From: JBBRVP01 sp038246785
Lineage (GTDB): Bacteria > Actinomycetota > Actinomycetes > Jiangellales > Jiangellaceae
Length of the DNA stretch: 45,115 bases
Reading direction: 5' to 3'
Assembly: GCA_038246785.1 (NCBI GenBank)
Contig: JBBRVP010000026.1
Span: forward strand, 1-45,115
Shown: one piece after another, positions 7,920-15,509 of the stretch
How the letters are laid out: each line of letters begins with the position of its first letter
Position numbering within the stretch: the stretch's first letter is position 1
Position numbers and translations under genes: made by a program
The notes under the pieces: model-generated
Told to the model about the DNA's origin: nothing
Databases searched by the model: none
Seen by the model: the letters and a program-made list of their open reading frames with translations, nothing else

Positions 7920-10028
7920 TCAGACTGCCCGCCGCAGCACCAGCAGCGAGCGGCCCTCCACGGTGAGGTCCGTGGTTGCCTTGTAGGGCGCTCGGTCGAC
8001 GATGACCGGGCTCGCGGTGTCCAGCGCCACCTCCCACAGCTGCCCGAAGTCGGTGTCGGGCAGGAGGAACTCCTGGTCGTCCCAATGCGCGTTGAACAGC
8101 AGCAGGAAGGAGTCGCCACGGACTCGCTGGCCGCGCGAGTCGAGCTCCCCGATGGCCTCACCGTTGAGGAACACCCCCAGGCTGAGGAACTCGCCGGAAA
8201 CCCAGTCCTCCTCACGCATCGGCATGCCGGTCGGGCTGAACCAGGCGATGTCGTGCGTATCTTCGCTGCCGCGCACGGAGGCCCCGAGGAAGAACCGCCG
8301 CCGTCGGAAGACCGGCTGCTCGTGCCGCAGCTTCGCCACGGCAGCCGTGAAGTGGGTGAGCGCCCAGTGGTGGCGGGCGTCGCGCCAACTGATCCAGGAC
8401 AGCTCGTTGTCCTGGCAGTAGACGTTGTTGTTGCCCAGCTGCGTGCGCCCTAGCTCGTCTCCGTGCAGCAGCATCGGCACCCCCTGCGAGAGCAGGAGTG
8501 TGGCGATGAAGTTGCGCTTCTGCTTCTCGCGCAGCGCCACGACGTCGGGGTCGTCGGTCGGTCCCTCGACGCCGCAGTTCCAGGAGCGGTTGTCGCTCTC
8601 GCCGTCGCGGTTTCCCTCGCCGTTGGCCTCGTTGTGCTTGTCGTTGTAGCTGACGAGGTCGTGCAGCGTGAAGCCGTCGTGCGCGGTCACGAAGTTGATG
8701 GAGGCGAACGGCAGCCGGCCGTCGTCCTGGTACAGGTCGCTCGACCCGGTCAGCCGGAAGGCGAACTCCCCGAGCGAGCGCGGGTCACCACGCCAGAAGT
8801 CCCGTACGCAGTCGCGGTACTTGCCGTTCCACTCGCTCCACAGCGGCGGGAATCCGCCGACCTGGTAGCCGCCGTCACCGACGTCCCAGGGCTCGGCGAT
8901 GAGCTTCACCTGGCTAATGACCGGATCCTGCTGCACCAGGTCGAAGAATGCGGAGAGCCGGTCGACCTCGTGGAACTGGCGGGCCAGTGTGGCGGCGAGG
9001 TCGAAGCGGAAGCCGTCGACGTGCATGTCGAGGACCCAGTAGCGCAGTGAGTCCATGATGAGCTGCAGGACGTGCGGATGACGCATCAGCAGGCTGTTGC
9101 CGGTGCCCGTCGTGTCGAAGTAGTGGCTGCGGTCGGAGTCGACGAGGCGGTAGTAGGCGGCGTTGTCGATGCCCCGGAATCCCAGGGTCGGACCGAGGTG
9201 GTTGCCCTCAGCAGTGTGGTTGTAGACAACGTCGAGGATCACCTCGATCCCCGCCCCGTGCAGCGACTTCACCATCGCCTTGAACTCCTGGACCTGCTGG
9301 CCACGTTGGCCGGAGGAGGAGTATGCGTTGTGCGGGGCAAGGAAGCCGATTGTGTTGTAGCCCCAGTAGTTCGACAGTCCCTGGTCGATCAGGTGGGAGT
9401 CCTGCACGAACTGGTGGACCGGCATGAGTTCGACGGCAGTGACGCCGAGCTGCGTGAAGTGGTCGACCATCACGGGGTGGCCGAGGGCGGCGTACGTGCC
9501 ACGGATCTCCCGCGGTATGTCGGGGTGGGTCCTGGTCATCCCCTTCACGTGCGCCTCGTAGACGAGGCTCTCGTGGTAGGGCCGGGTCGGGTGGCGGTCG
9601 TTGCCCCAGTCGAAGAACGGGTTGACCACCACCGACTTCATCGTGTGGCGCGCCGAGTCGTCGTCGTTGCTGCGCTGCGCATCGTCGAAGCGGTAGCCGT
9701 AGAGCGAGGGGTCAGCGTCCGGCTGACCCTCGATGGCCTTCGCGTAGGGGTCGACGAGCAGCTTTGCCGGGTTGCAGCGGCGACCCGAGGGGGGATCGTA
9801 GGGGCCGTGGACGCGGTATCCGTAGCGCTGGCCGGGCCCGACGCGCGGGAGGTAGACGTGCCAAACGAAGGCGTCCCGCTCGGTCATCGCGATCCGGCGC
9901 TCGCGCCCGCCGCCGTCGAACAGGCACAGCTCCACAGCTTCGGCCACCTCGCTGAACAGCGCGAAGTTGGTGCCGCTGCCGTCGAACGTGGCTCCCAGCG
10001 GGTACGGCGAACCGGGCGAGACCTCCAT
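7920..10028 (-). CDS. glgX: Glycogen debranching enzyme GlgX/TreX
   Basis: The 702-residue GH13 isoamylase-type enzyme cleaves alpha-1,6 branches of glycogen, supplying linear maltodextrins to TreY. An N-terminal CBM48-like domain (GATFDGSGTNFALFSEVAE) is followed by the barrel with ILDVVYNHTAEGN, VDGFRFDLAATL (nucleophile Asp), LIAEPWDVG (acid/base Glu) and NFVTAHDGFTLHDLVSYN (His-Asp). The ATG at 10028 is supported by AGAGGAG about 10 bases upstream. It is the first gene of the glgX-treY pair. Actinobacterial treX-treY-treZ operons are well known, so trehalose synthesis is the likely role, with glycogen turnover as a second one. Confidence 0.95.
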   Translation of the reverse strand: MEVSPGSPYPLGATFDGSGTNFALFSEVAEAVELCLFDGGGRERRIAMTERDAFVWHVYLPRVGPGQRYGYRVHGPYDPPSGRRCNPAKLLVDPYAKAIEGQPDADPSLYGYRFDDAQRSNDDDSARHTMKSVVVNPFFDWGNDRHPTRPYHESLVYEAHVKGMTRTHPDIPREIRGTYAALGHPVMVDHFTQLGVTAVELMPVHQFVQDSHLIDQGLSNYWGYNTIGFLAPHNAYSSSGQRGQQVQEFKAMVKSLHGAGIEVILDVVYNHTAEGNHLGPTLGFRGIDNAAYYRLVDSDRSHYFDTTGTGNSLLMRHPHVLQLIMDSLRYWVLDMHVDGFRFDLAATLARQFHEVDRLSAFFDLVQQDPVISQVKLIAEPWDVGDGGYQVGGFPPLWSEWNGKYRDCVRDFWRGDPRSLGEFAFRLTGSSDLYQDDGRLPFASINFVTAHDGFTLHDLVSYNDKHNEANGEGNRDGESDNRSWNCGVEGPTDDPDVVALREKQKRNFIATLLLSQGVPMLLHGDELGRTQLGNNNVYCQDNELSWISWRDARHHWALTHFTAAVAKLRHEQPVFRRRRFFLGASVRGSEDTHDIAWFSPTGMPMREEDWVSGEFLSLGVFLNGEAIGELDSRGQRVRGDSFLLLFNAHWDDQEFLLPDTDFGQLWEVALDTASPVIVDRAPYKATTDLTVEGRSLLVLRRAV

Positions 10029-10125
10029 GCAGCACGACTCCTCTCTGTGGCCGGCTCTCGACGACCGGCCGTCCGCCATTGTCCCGGCCGCCACACGACC
10101 TCGCACTCGCCGGACCGTACGGCCG

Positions 10126-10134
10126 TTGTCCACA
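10126..10134 (+). promoter_or_regulatory. Isolated DnaA-box-like site
   Basis: TTGTCCACA is a perfect match to the strong DnaA box of high-GC actinomycetes. It lies in the 232-bp gap between the divergent glgX and yihY genes, about 98 bases upstream of the glgX start. I saw no second copy nearby, so this is not an origin. It could be a DnaA regulatory or titration site, or chance: one 9-mer match in 45 kb is not rare enough to be conclusive. Confidence 0.3.
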
Positions 10135-10248
10135 GCCTGGCTCGGGGAGTGGTGGACTCGCCGGCCGGGGCGTCCTCCATCTTCACTCGGGGCGGGCCCG
10201 TCGTGGCGGGCGCCGGGCGCCTGACCGGGCGGTTGGCGGCCGGGTCGT

Positions 10249-10254
10249 TACCGT
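10249..10254 (+). promoter_or_regulatory. Candidate -10 box for a leaderless yihY/brkB transcript
   Basis: TACCGT is followed by exactly six bases and then the GTG at 10261. This is the spacing expected when transcription starts on the first base of the start codon. There is no Shine-Dalgarno sequence before this GTG, which supports the leaderless reading. No convincing -35 element is visible. Confidence 0.45.
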
Positions 10255-10260
10255 AGAGCG

Positions 10261-11223
10261 GTGGCCGTCGACCGCCGGACGCTGCGCCGCCTGGCGGTGC
10301 AGACGGTCGCGGCGTGTTTCCGCTACCGCGTCACCGGACTGGCCGCCGAGGCGGCGTTCTTCGCGATCCTCTCGCTGCCGCCGCTCATCTTCGGCCTTGT
10401 CGGCAGCGTCGGGTACTTCACCGACCTGCTCACCGACCAGACAGTCGGCCAGATCAGCGACGGCGTCGTCGAGATCGCCTCGCGCGCGCTCACGGCGGAC
10501 AGCATCGACCAGATCGTGCGCCCCACCATCGACGACGTCCTCTCAGGTGGTCGGGCCGACGTGATCTCCATCGGGTTTCTCATCGCGCTGTGGTCGGGCT
10601 CACGCGCCCTCAACGTCTTCATCGACACGATCACGATCATGTACGGGCTCGGTGGTCATCGCGGCATCGTCAAGACGCGGGCCCTGTCCTTCAGCCTCTA
10701 CGCGGTGGCGCTGCTCGTCGGCATCATCCTGCTGCCGCTGGTACTGGCCGGCCCCAGCTTCATGGCCGACGTGATGCCGCCGCGACTGGACTTCTTCACC
10801 GACCTGTACTGGCCCCTGGTCATCGGGCTGTCCGTGCTGTTCCTGGCCCTGCTCTACCACCTGTCCGTCCCGGTGCGTACGCCGTTCCTCCGTGACCTGC
10901 CCGGCGCGGCACTGTGCCTGCTGATCTGGGTCCTGGGCAGCTCACTACTGCGCTGGTCGCTGTCCTCGGCGACCGGAGGTACGTCGATCTACGGCCCGCT
11001 GGCGGCGCCGATCGCCATCCTCGTGTGGCTCTACCTGATCTCGATCGCCGTCCTCATCGGGGCCGCTCTCAACGCCGCATGGGAACAGGTGTTCCCGCGC
11101 CGGGTGTCGGTGGCAAGCGAGCCGGCGGAGGACACCAGTGCCGCTCAGCCGCCGGCGGACTCGCCGCCGGCTGCGGCGTCAGCGGTGGAAAACCCGGTGC
11201 GCGAGCGTGCGCCGGGCGGCTAG
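10261..11223 (+). CDS. YihY/virulence factor BrkB family membrane protein
   Basis: The 320-residue protein has the YihY/BrkB (once called RNase BN) pattern. The N-terminus FRYRVTGLAAEAAFFAILSLPPLIFGLVG is the typical amphipathic start plus first membrane helix. Further hydrophobic segments lie near residues 97-115, 140-163, 180-203, 215-235 and 245-270. GTSIYGPLAAPIAILVWLYL near the end is the family's most conserved stretch. The last 45 residues are Ala/Pro-rich and probably disordered. The substrate is unknown; the old RNase BN label for the family is incorrect. The GTG at 10261 is supported by the position of the -10-like hexamer. The stop TAG at 11221-11223 doubles as the first half of a TAGCGT hexamer. 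Confidence 0.88.
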   Translation: MAVDRRTLRRLAVQTVAACFRYRVTGLAAEAAFFAILSLPPLIFGLVGSVGYFTDLLTDQTVGQISDGVVEIASRALTADSIDQIVRPTIDDVLSGGRADVISIGFLIALWSGSRALNVFIDTITIMYGLGGHRGIVKTRALSFSLYAVALLVGIILLPLVLAGPSFMADVMPPRLDFFTDLYWPLVIGLSVLFLALLYHLSVPVRTPFLRDLPGAALCLLIWVLGSSLLRWSLSSATGGTSIYGPLAAPIAILVWLYLISIAVLIGAALNAAWEQVFPRRVSVASEPAEDTSAAQPPADSPPAAASAVENPVRERAPGG

Positions 11224-11226
11224 CGT
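11221..11226 (+). promoter_or_regulatory. Candidate -10 box for the leader ORF/rsgA transcript
   Basis: TAGCGT overlaps the stop codon of the yihY gene and fits TANNNT. It would start a transcript near 11233, giving a leader of about 57 bases to the small ORF and 168 bases to rsgA. No -35 was recognised. Confidence 0.3.
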
Positions 11227-11289
11227 CGTCGCCACTCGACAGCGCCGGCAGCCCGTCGCCGGTCGCAGCGAACAGCGGAGGTGGGTCCC

Positions 11290-11355
11290 ATGCGTGCCGT
11301 CGCGAGCCGTCGCGTACCCGACCTGTCCTCCCTCGCGGAGCGACCCGCCGGCTAA
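11290..11355 (+). CDS. Possible 21-residue leader or small protein upstream of rsgA
   Basis: An ATG at 11290 follows GGAGGTG with a 6-base spacer, one of the best Shine-Dalgarno sites in the window. It opens 21 codons (MRAVASRRVPDLSSLAERPAG) ending in TAA at 11353-11355. Sixteen of the 20 codons after the start end in G or C, as in real genes here. The product is basic at its N-terminus with no membrane segment and resembles no family I know. A hairpin-forming stretch at 11357-11382 lies between its stop and the rsgA start. The arrangement resembles a leader peptide with an attenuator, but it could equally be an independent small protein. Existence is inferred from start-site quality and codon bias alone. 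Confidence 0.4.
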   Translation: MRAVASRRVPDLSSLAERPAG

Positions 11356-11356
11356 C

Positions 11357-11382
11357 ACCCGCGCCCCCGGCGCCGGGCGGGT
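11357..11382 (+). promoter_or_regulatory. Hairpin between the leader ORF and rsgA
   Basis: ACCCGC at 11357-11362 can pair with GCGGGT at 11377-11382, enclosing a second self-complementary core, CCGGCGCCGG at 11367-11376. It starts 2 bases after the small ORF stop and ends 15 bases before the rsgA ribosome-binding site. There is no T-tract, so a Rho-independent terminator is unlikely; an effect on translation is possible. Confidence 0.3.
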
Positions 11383-11400
11383 CTCCGCACCCACCTCGAG

Positions 11401-12486
11401 GTGCCTGAGTTGAGCGTCCCACCTGTCCTTCCCGAAGCACTGCGCCACCTCGGCTACGACGAGCGGGTCGACGCCGCCTTCCTGCCGCACCTGGGCTGCT
11501 GCGTGCCCGCCCGCGTCTGCGCCGTCGAACGGGGCGGGGTCGACGTCCTCGCCGCCGACGGGCCGCGCCGCGCCACCTTCGGCGCCGACGTCCTGGCCGC
11601 TGCCGCGCGCGACCCGCTCGCCGCCCCCGGGGTGGGGGACTGGGTGGCACTGCGCTCGTGGCCCGACGGCCGCGAGACCGTCGACGCGGTGCTCGACCGG
11701 CGCGGACTCCTGGTCCGGCACGGAGCCGGCCGGGCCGCGCTGCCGCAGCTGCTCGCCGCGGGGGTCGACGTCGTCGGCATCGTCGAGCCGCTGTGGCCCG
11801 AGCCCGACCTGGCACGAATCGAGCGGCTCCTGGTCCTCGCCTGGAACAGCGGTGCCGTCCCGCTGGTCCTGCTCACGAAGTCCGACCTGGTCGGCGACGC
11901 GACCTGGCTGCTCGAGGACGTCTCCCGTGCCGCACCGGGAGCCGACGTCCTGCTGGTGAGCACCGTGTCCGGCGACGGGCTGGACGCGGTACGCGAGCGG
12001 CTCGGCCCTGGCCGCACTCTCGCGCTGCTCGGCCGCTCGGGAGCGGGCAAGTCCACGCTCGTCAACGCGTTGGCCGGCGAGGAGCTGCTGGCCACCGGCC
12101 CGGTGCGCCAAGACGGCAAGGGTCGGCACGTCTCAACCCGTCGCGAGCTCGTCGTCCTGCCCGGCGTCGGCGTCCTCGTCGACACGCCGGGCCTGCGCGG
12201 CGTGGGGCTCTCGACGGTGGACGAGGGACTCGGTGCCGCGTTCAGCGACGTCGAGTCGCTCTTCGAGGACTGCCGGTTCAACGACTGCCGGCACGAGAGC
12301 GAGCCCGGCTGCGCCGTCTTGGCCGCCGTGCAGGACGGGACTCTCGACGAGCGGCGACTCCTCAGCTGGCGCAAGCTGCAGCGCGAGGCGCGGTGGGTGG
12401 CCACCCGCACCGATGCGCGGGCCCGTGCCGAGCGGCGCAAGGAGTGGGTGCGGCGCAGCAGGGCGTCGCGCCGCCGGTGGCCGTGA
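11401..12486 (+). CDS. rsgA: Ribosome small-subunit-dependent GTPase A (RsgA)
   Basis: The 361-residue protein is a circularly permuted GTPase that checks maturation of the 30S subunit. An OB-fold region comes first (about residues 30-110). The GTPase motifs then appear in permuted order: G4 LLTKSDLV (about 158), G1 GRSGAGKSTLVN (about 214), the GKGRHVST switch and G3 DTPGLRG (about 261). The C-terminal zinc site CRFNDCRHESEPGC has the Cys/Cys/His/Cys pattern. GTG at 11401 gives MPELSVPP; a TTG at 11410 has GAGG at an ideal 8-base spacing and is a real alternative. The following gene is convergent, with 17 bases between stops. Confidence 0.92.
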   Translation: MPELSVPPVLPEALRHLGYDERVDAAFLPHLGCCVPARVCAVERGGVDVLAADGPRRATFGADVLAAAARDPLAAPGVGDWVALRSWPDGRETVDAVLDRRGLLVRHGAGRAALPQLLAAGVDVVGIVEPLWPEPDLARIERLLVLAWNSGAVPLVLLTKSDLVGDATWLLEDVSRAAPGADVLLVSTVSGDGLDAVRERLGPGRTLALLGRSGAGKSTLVNALAGEELLATGPVRQDGKGRHVSTRRELVVLPGVGVLVDTPGLRGVGLSTVDEGLGAAFSDVESLFEDCRFNDCRHESEPGCAVLAAVQDGTLDERRLLSWRKLQREARWVATRTDARARAERRKEWVRRSRASRRRWP

Positions 12487-12503
12487 CCTGCCGGCCTCGT
12501 CGG

Positions 12504-13565
12504 TCAGGAGGCGACCGCTAGGCGGTGCGCGAGGTAGGCCAGGCCGCGCGGGTAGCGGTAGTCGATGCCGCCGTGGGAAGCGTCGAACAGCTCGCAGGCG
12601 ACATCCGTGACGCCGATGTCGGCCAGCGCGTCCCGGAAGGCGAGGGCGCCGAGCTCGAGAAACCATTCGTCGCGCGTGCCGCCGTCGACGTAGACGGCAC
12701 GCAGACTGCGTAGCGCGTCGGCGTGCGTCGCCACCATCCGTACCGGGTCCCACGCCAGCCAGCGCGCCCAGACTTCGTCGACGAGACGCCCCGTGCGCAG
12801 GTCGAACGGTAGGTGCACGGTGCCGTCCTCGTCAGCGGAGAACGCTGCAGCCACCCCGTAGGTGATGACGAGGTCGGCGTCGGTCTCCTTGCTCATCGGA
12901 GGCCGGGCGCCGAAGTCCTGCCAGAACCGCTCGTAGGAACCGTCGTAGTCGCGCAGCGCGCGGACGACCTTGCCGAAGCCGGCGACGTAGCACAACTCGT
13001 ACAGCGCGTCGCCGGCGTGGCTGGCCAGCCCGCCGAAGAGATCCGGGCGCAGCATCGGGGTGATCATGGCTCCGAACCCGCCGCTGGACTTGCCGGCGAT
13101 CCCTCGGTGGGCGGCGGAGGCGAGCGTCCGGTAGCGGGCGTCGACGAAGGGCACCACCTCCTCGCACAGGTAGGAGTGGTAGCGGCCGGTCCCCGGCGAA
13201 TCGACGAACTGGCTGCCGCCGTACGCCGTCCAGGCGTCCACGAGCACCAAGACGCACGCGGGTGCACCACCCCCGGCGAACAGCGCGTCGGCCGACTCCG
13301 GGAATGTCGTCCGGAACGGCGAGCGGTTGTGCCACATCGGCTCGGCGCCCGTGTAGCCCTGGATGACGTAGATCGACGGGTAGCGCCGCTCAGGCTCGTC
13401 GTCGTAGCCGGGCGGGACGTAGACCTCGAGCGGTCGCTCGGCGGGATCGCCCAGCGAATTGCCTGCGAGCTCCTGGCTCGCGATCGTGTGCCGCTCGAGG
13501 CGGCCGGCGAGGGGCCGCGGATAGGCGTGGGGGTAGCTGGACCAGCGGATCAGGGGCTCGGGCAC
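12504..13565 (-). CDS. Alpha/beta-hydrolase, putative esterase (esterase D-like)
   Basis: The 353-residue protein looks like the Pfam Esterase (antigen 85/esterase D) fold. VYVPPGYDDEPERRYPSIYVIQGYTG is the early strand and oxyanion region. The nucleophile elbow reads GIAGKSSGGFGAM with Ser in G-K-S-S-G-G. An acidic residue in VYVDGGTRDEWF and a His in FDASHGGIDYRYPRGL complete a plausible Ser-Asp/Glu-His triad. No signal peptide is visible, so it is probably cytoplasmic. Its substrate is unknown. The GTG at 13565 is chosen because TAGCGT lies 7 bases upstream, as in other leaderless-looking genes here. A longer start at 13655 would add 30 low-complexity residues and come close to the tRNA cluster. 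Confidence 0.85.
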   Translation of the reverse strand: MPEPLIRWSSYPHAYPRPLAGRLERHTIASQELAGNSLGDPAERPLEVYVPPGYDDEPERRYPSIYVIQGYTGAEPMWHNRSPFRTTFPESADALFAGGGAPACVLVLVDAWTAYGGSQFVDSPGTGRYHSYLCEEVVPFVDARYRTLASAAHRGIAGKSSGGFGAMITPMLRPDLFGGLASHAGDALYELCYVAGFGKVVRALRDYDGSYERFWQDFGARPPMSKETDADLVITYGVAAAFSADEDGTVHLPFDLRTGRLVDEVWARWLAWDPVRMVATHADALRSLRAVYVDGGTRDEWFLELGALAFRDALADIGVTDVACELFDASHGGIDYRYPRGLAYLAHRLAVAS

Positions 13566-13572
13566 CGAAGCG

Positions 13573-13578
13573 ACGCTA
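13573..13578 (-). promoter_or_regulatory. Candidate -10 box for a leaderless esterase transcript
   Basis: On the minus strand TAGCGT is followed by seven bases and the GTG at 13565. This matches the spacing expected for transcription starting at or next to the start codon. No ribosome-binding site precedes this GTG. Confidence 0.4.
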
Positions 13579-13639
13579 CTCGTCGACGTGGCCGTCGGAC
13601 GAGGGGTGGAGGGCTCGTCCGAGGTCCCCCGCGATCGAC

Positions 13640-13653
13640 GCGGCACGAGCCGC
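13640..13653 (-). terminator. Short hairpin downstream of the Gly-Cys-Val tRNA cluster
   Basis: GCGGC and GCCGC form a five-base-pair stem with a four-base loop, 15 bases beyond the 3' end of tRNA-Val(GAC) in the direction of transcription. There is no U-rich tail, as is common in high-GC genomes, so this is only a possible end of the tRNA transcript. Confidence 0.25.
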
Positions 13654-13668
13654 ACCTGGCGAGGTCGG

Positions 13669-13740
13669 TGGGCGATACTGGGTTCGAACCAGTGACCTCT
13701 TCCGTGTCAAGGAAGCGCGCTACCACTGCGCCAATCGCCC
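13669..13740 (-). tRNA. tRNA-Val (GAC)
   Basis: The minus strand folds as a 72-base cloverleaf: acceptor GGGCGAT/ATCGCCC, D arm GCGC..GCGC, anticodon stem CTTCC/GGAAG around loop TTGACAC (anticodon GAC at 13706-13708) and T loop TTCGAAC with stem ACTGG/CCAGT. The discriminator base is A, as expected for valine. The CCA end is not encoded. It is the last tRNA of a Gly-Cys-Val cluster. The plus-strand tRNA-Val(CAC) at 16041 shares its acceptor and T arms. Confidence 0.97.
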
Positions 13741-13755
13741 GAGCTTGGCGGCTCG

Positions 13756-13826
13756 AGGTGGAGACGGGATTCGAACCCGTGTACACGGCTTTGCAGGCCG
13801 TTGCCTCGCCTCTCGGCCACTCCACC
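13756..13826 (-). tRNA. tRNA-Cys (GCA)
   Basis: A 71-base cloverleaf on the minus strand has acceptor GGTGGAG/CTCCACC, anticodon loop CTGCAAA with anticodon GCA (13792-13794), and T loop TTCGAAT. The discriminator is T (U in RNA), the identity element for cysteine. It is 15 bases from tRNA-Val and 38 bases from tRNA-Gly, so the three are probably cotranscribed. CCA is not encoded. Confidence 0.97.
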
Positions 13827-13864
13827 GGGTGCTGACGAGGCCCTCGCTGCGCAGGCCCCCTTCG

Positions 13865-13937
13865 AGCGGACGACGGGATTCGAACCCGCGACCCTCACCT
13901 TGGCAAGGTGATGCGCTACCAGCTGCGCTACGTCCGC
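13865..13937 (-). tRNA. tRNA-Gly (GCC)
   Basis: A 73-base cloverleaf on the minus strand has acceptor GCGGACG/CGTCCGC, anticodon stem TCACC/GGTGA around loop TTGCCAA (anticodon GCC, 13902-13904), and T loop TTCGAAT within GCGGG/CCCGT. It is the first gene of the Gly-Cys-Val tRNA cluster, an arrangement conserved across actinomycetes. GGC is likely the main glycine codon in this genome, so this is probably the major glycine tRNA. Confidence 0.97.
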
Positions 13938-14054
13938 CTGTTCCGGTGAGAACACCCCCGGTGCGACGAGCACTGTAGCCGATGGCCCGTGGCCCCCGCC
14001 CCCCAACCGCCGGCCGCTCCGCCGGCGACCCGGCCGGGCCTACCCTCGACGGCC

Positions 14055-14876
14055 ATGACCACCTGGCTCGACGGGGGGCTCGTGGACGACGCCGCGGCGC
14101 TGGTGTCGGCGTTCGACCACGGTCTGACCGTGGGCGACGGTGTCTTCGAGACACTCAAGGTCGTCGACGGGACACCGTTCGCGCTGAGCCGGCATCTGCG
14201 CCGGCTGCTGCGTTCGGCGGCGGGTCTCGGCCTGCCGCGGCCGGACCTGGATGCCGTACGGGAGGGCTGTGCGGCGGTTGTCGCGGCGGCGGGTCCGGGC
14301 CTGCACCGGCTGCGCATCACCTGCACCGCCGGGTTCGGTCCGCTCGGCTCCAAGCGTGGCACGGCGGCCCCCACCCTCGTGGTCGCCGTCGCACCGCTGG
14401 CGCCCTGGCCGGCGTCGGCGGCGCTGCACGTCGTACCGTGGCCGCGCAACGAGCGCGGCGCGACGGCGGGGCTGAAGACCACCTCGTACGCCGAGAACGT
14501 CGTCGCCCTCGCCGAGGCGCACCGCCACGGGGCAGCCGAGGCGCTGTTCGCCGACACCCAGGGCCGGCTGAGCGAAGGAACCGGCAGCAACGTCTTCGTC
14601 GTGCTCGACGGCCGGCTGGTGACGCCCACCACGGACACCGGCTGCCTCGCCGGCATCACCCGCGAGCTCGTGCTCGAGTGGACCGACGCCGTCGCCGCCG
14701 ACCTTGCACTGGACGCGCTGGGCGACGCCGACGAGGTGTTCATCACCTCCTCGACGCGCGACGTGCAGCCGGTTCACGCGGTCGACGGGCGTCGGCTGCC
14801 CGGCGTCGACGGTGGACTGACCGCCGTGGTGGTGCGCGCCTTCGCCGAGCGCAGCACGGCCGACCGCGACCCTTGA
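14055..14876 (+). CDS. pabC: Aminotransferase class IV, probable 4-amino-4-deoxychorismate lyase
   Basis: The 273-residue PLP-dependent fold-type IV protein starts with WLDGGLVDDAAALVSAFDHGLTVGDGVFETL, the conserved N-terminal region of this family. The PLP lysine is in GLKTTSYAENVVAL and the phosphate-binding region in EGTGSNVFVVLDGRLVTP. PabC converts aminodeoxychorismate to 4-aminobenzoate and pyruvate for folate synthesis. D-amino-acid and branched-chain aminotransferases share the fold, so PabC is the most likely rather than a certain call. ATG at 14055 follows TACCCT by 8 bases, with no Shine-Dalgarno sequence, so it may be leaderless. It is convergent with the SsgA-family gene, 5 bases apart. 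Confidence 0.8.
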   Translation: MTTWLDGGLVDDAAALVSAFDHGLTVGDGVFETLKVVDGTPFALSRHLRRLLRSAAGLGLPRPDLDAVREGCAAVVAAAGPGLHRLRITCTAGFGPLGSKRGTAAPTLVVAVAPLAPWPASAALHVVPWPRNERGATAGLKTTSYAENVVALAEAHRHGAAEALFADTQGRLSEGTGSNVFVVLDGRLVTPTTDTGCLAGITRELVLEWTDAVAADLALDALGDADEVFITSSTRDVQPVHAVDGRRLPGVDGGLTAVVVRAFAERSTADRDP

Positions 14877-14881
14877 GAGGG

Positions 14882-15298
14882 TCAGTGGTCGAGCAGCGCG
14901 TCGACGGTGTCGTCGATCTGCATGTGCTCGCCCTCGAGGCCCGCCGGGACGAGGTCGTAGGTCTTCGCGAGGAACTCCCCGAGGGTCTGCGCCGGTGCCT
15001 CGAGCACGGCCAGACCCTCAGGGGAGGACAGCTGGACGTGGACGACGCGGCGGCCCACCTCGTCCTGCGCCGGAGCGACGCACACGTCACCCTCGCCCGC
15101 GGACCCCACGAGCCCGCCCGCGAGCAGGTCGCGAGCGAAGACCCAGCGCACCCACTCGGTGTCACCGGTGTCGAACAGCGCCTCGACGGCGAACGGGTCG
15201 GCCGCGGCGTAGCGCAGCTCGGCGTCGACCGGGATCGTGCCCGCTGCGGCCAGCATGCGCAGGCGGACCGACCGGCTGACGGTGGCGAAGCGCTGCAT
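14882..15298 (-). CDS. SsgA-family sporulation/cell-division regulator (SsgB-like)
   Basis: The 138-residue protein matches the SsgA-like (SALP) family, which in Streptomyces positions the divisome (SsgB recruits FtsZ) and shapes spores. Diagnostic blocks are ELRYAAADPFAVEALF, the WVFARDLLAGGL motif near the middle, GDVCVAP, LSSPEGLAVLEAPAQTLGEFL, and an acidic C-terminus ending DDTVDALLDH. Length equals typical SsgB. ATG at 15298 has GGAGG 8 bases upstream; an in-frame GTG lies one codon earlier. The family is restricted to morphologically complex actinomycetes, so it is the best lifestyle clue in the window. SsgB orthology versus another SALP cannot be settled without a tree. Confidence 0.88.
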   Translation of the reverse strand: MQRFATVSRSVRLRMLAAAGTIPVDAELRYAAADPFAVEALFDTGDTEWVRWVFARDLLAGGLVGSAGEGDVCVAPAQDEVGRRVVHVQLSSPEGLAVLEAPAQTLGEFLAKTYDLVPAGLEGEHMQIDDTVDALLDH

Positions 15299-15497
15299 CA
15301 CTGGGTCCTCCGGTGTCGTCCCGTCGCGGGGTCGCGGTGGGCGCATGACCTGCCGTCTCGTTGCCCGTCGCCGTGCCACTCAAACAGTGCTCTCCTGTGC
15401 GGTCCCGTGCACGCTGGGGCGCGTCCCGGACACTGTGTGTCGAAGGGTACGAAACCTCCGGCCGGCTCTGCGCCGGGCAGGCCGGGCGCGGCGCCCG

Positions 15498-15503
15498 TAC
15501 CCT
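15498..15503 (+). promoter_or_regulatory. Candidate -10 box for a leaderless PGPGW-protein transcript
   Basis: TACCCT is followed by exactly six bases (CACCGC) and the ATG at 15510. No Shine-Dalgarno sequence precedes the gene. The 211-bp divergent gap to the SsgA-family gene also holds GGGTAC at 15445-15450, which resembles a sigma-B-type -10 element, but no partner -35 was found. Confidence 0.45.
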
Positions 15504-15509
15504 CACCGC

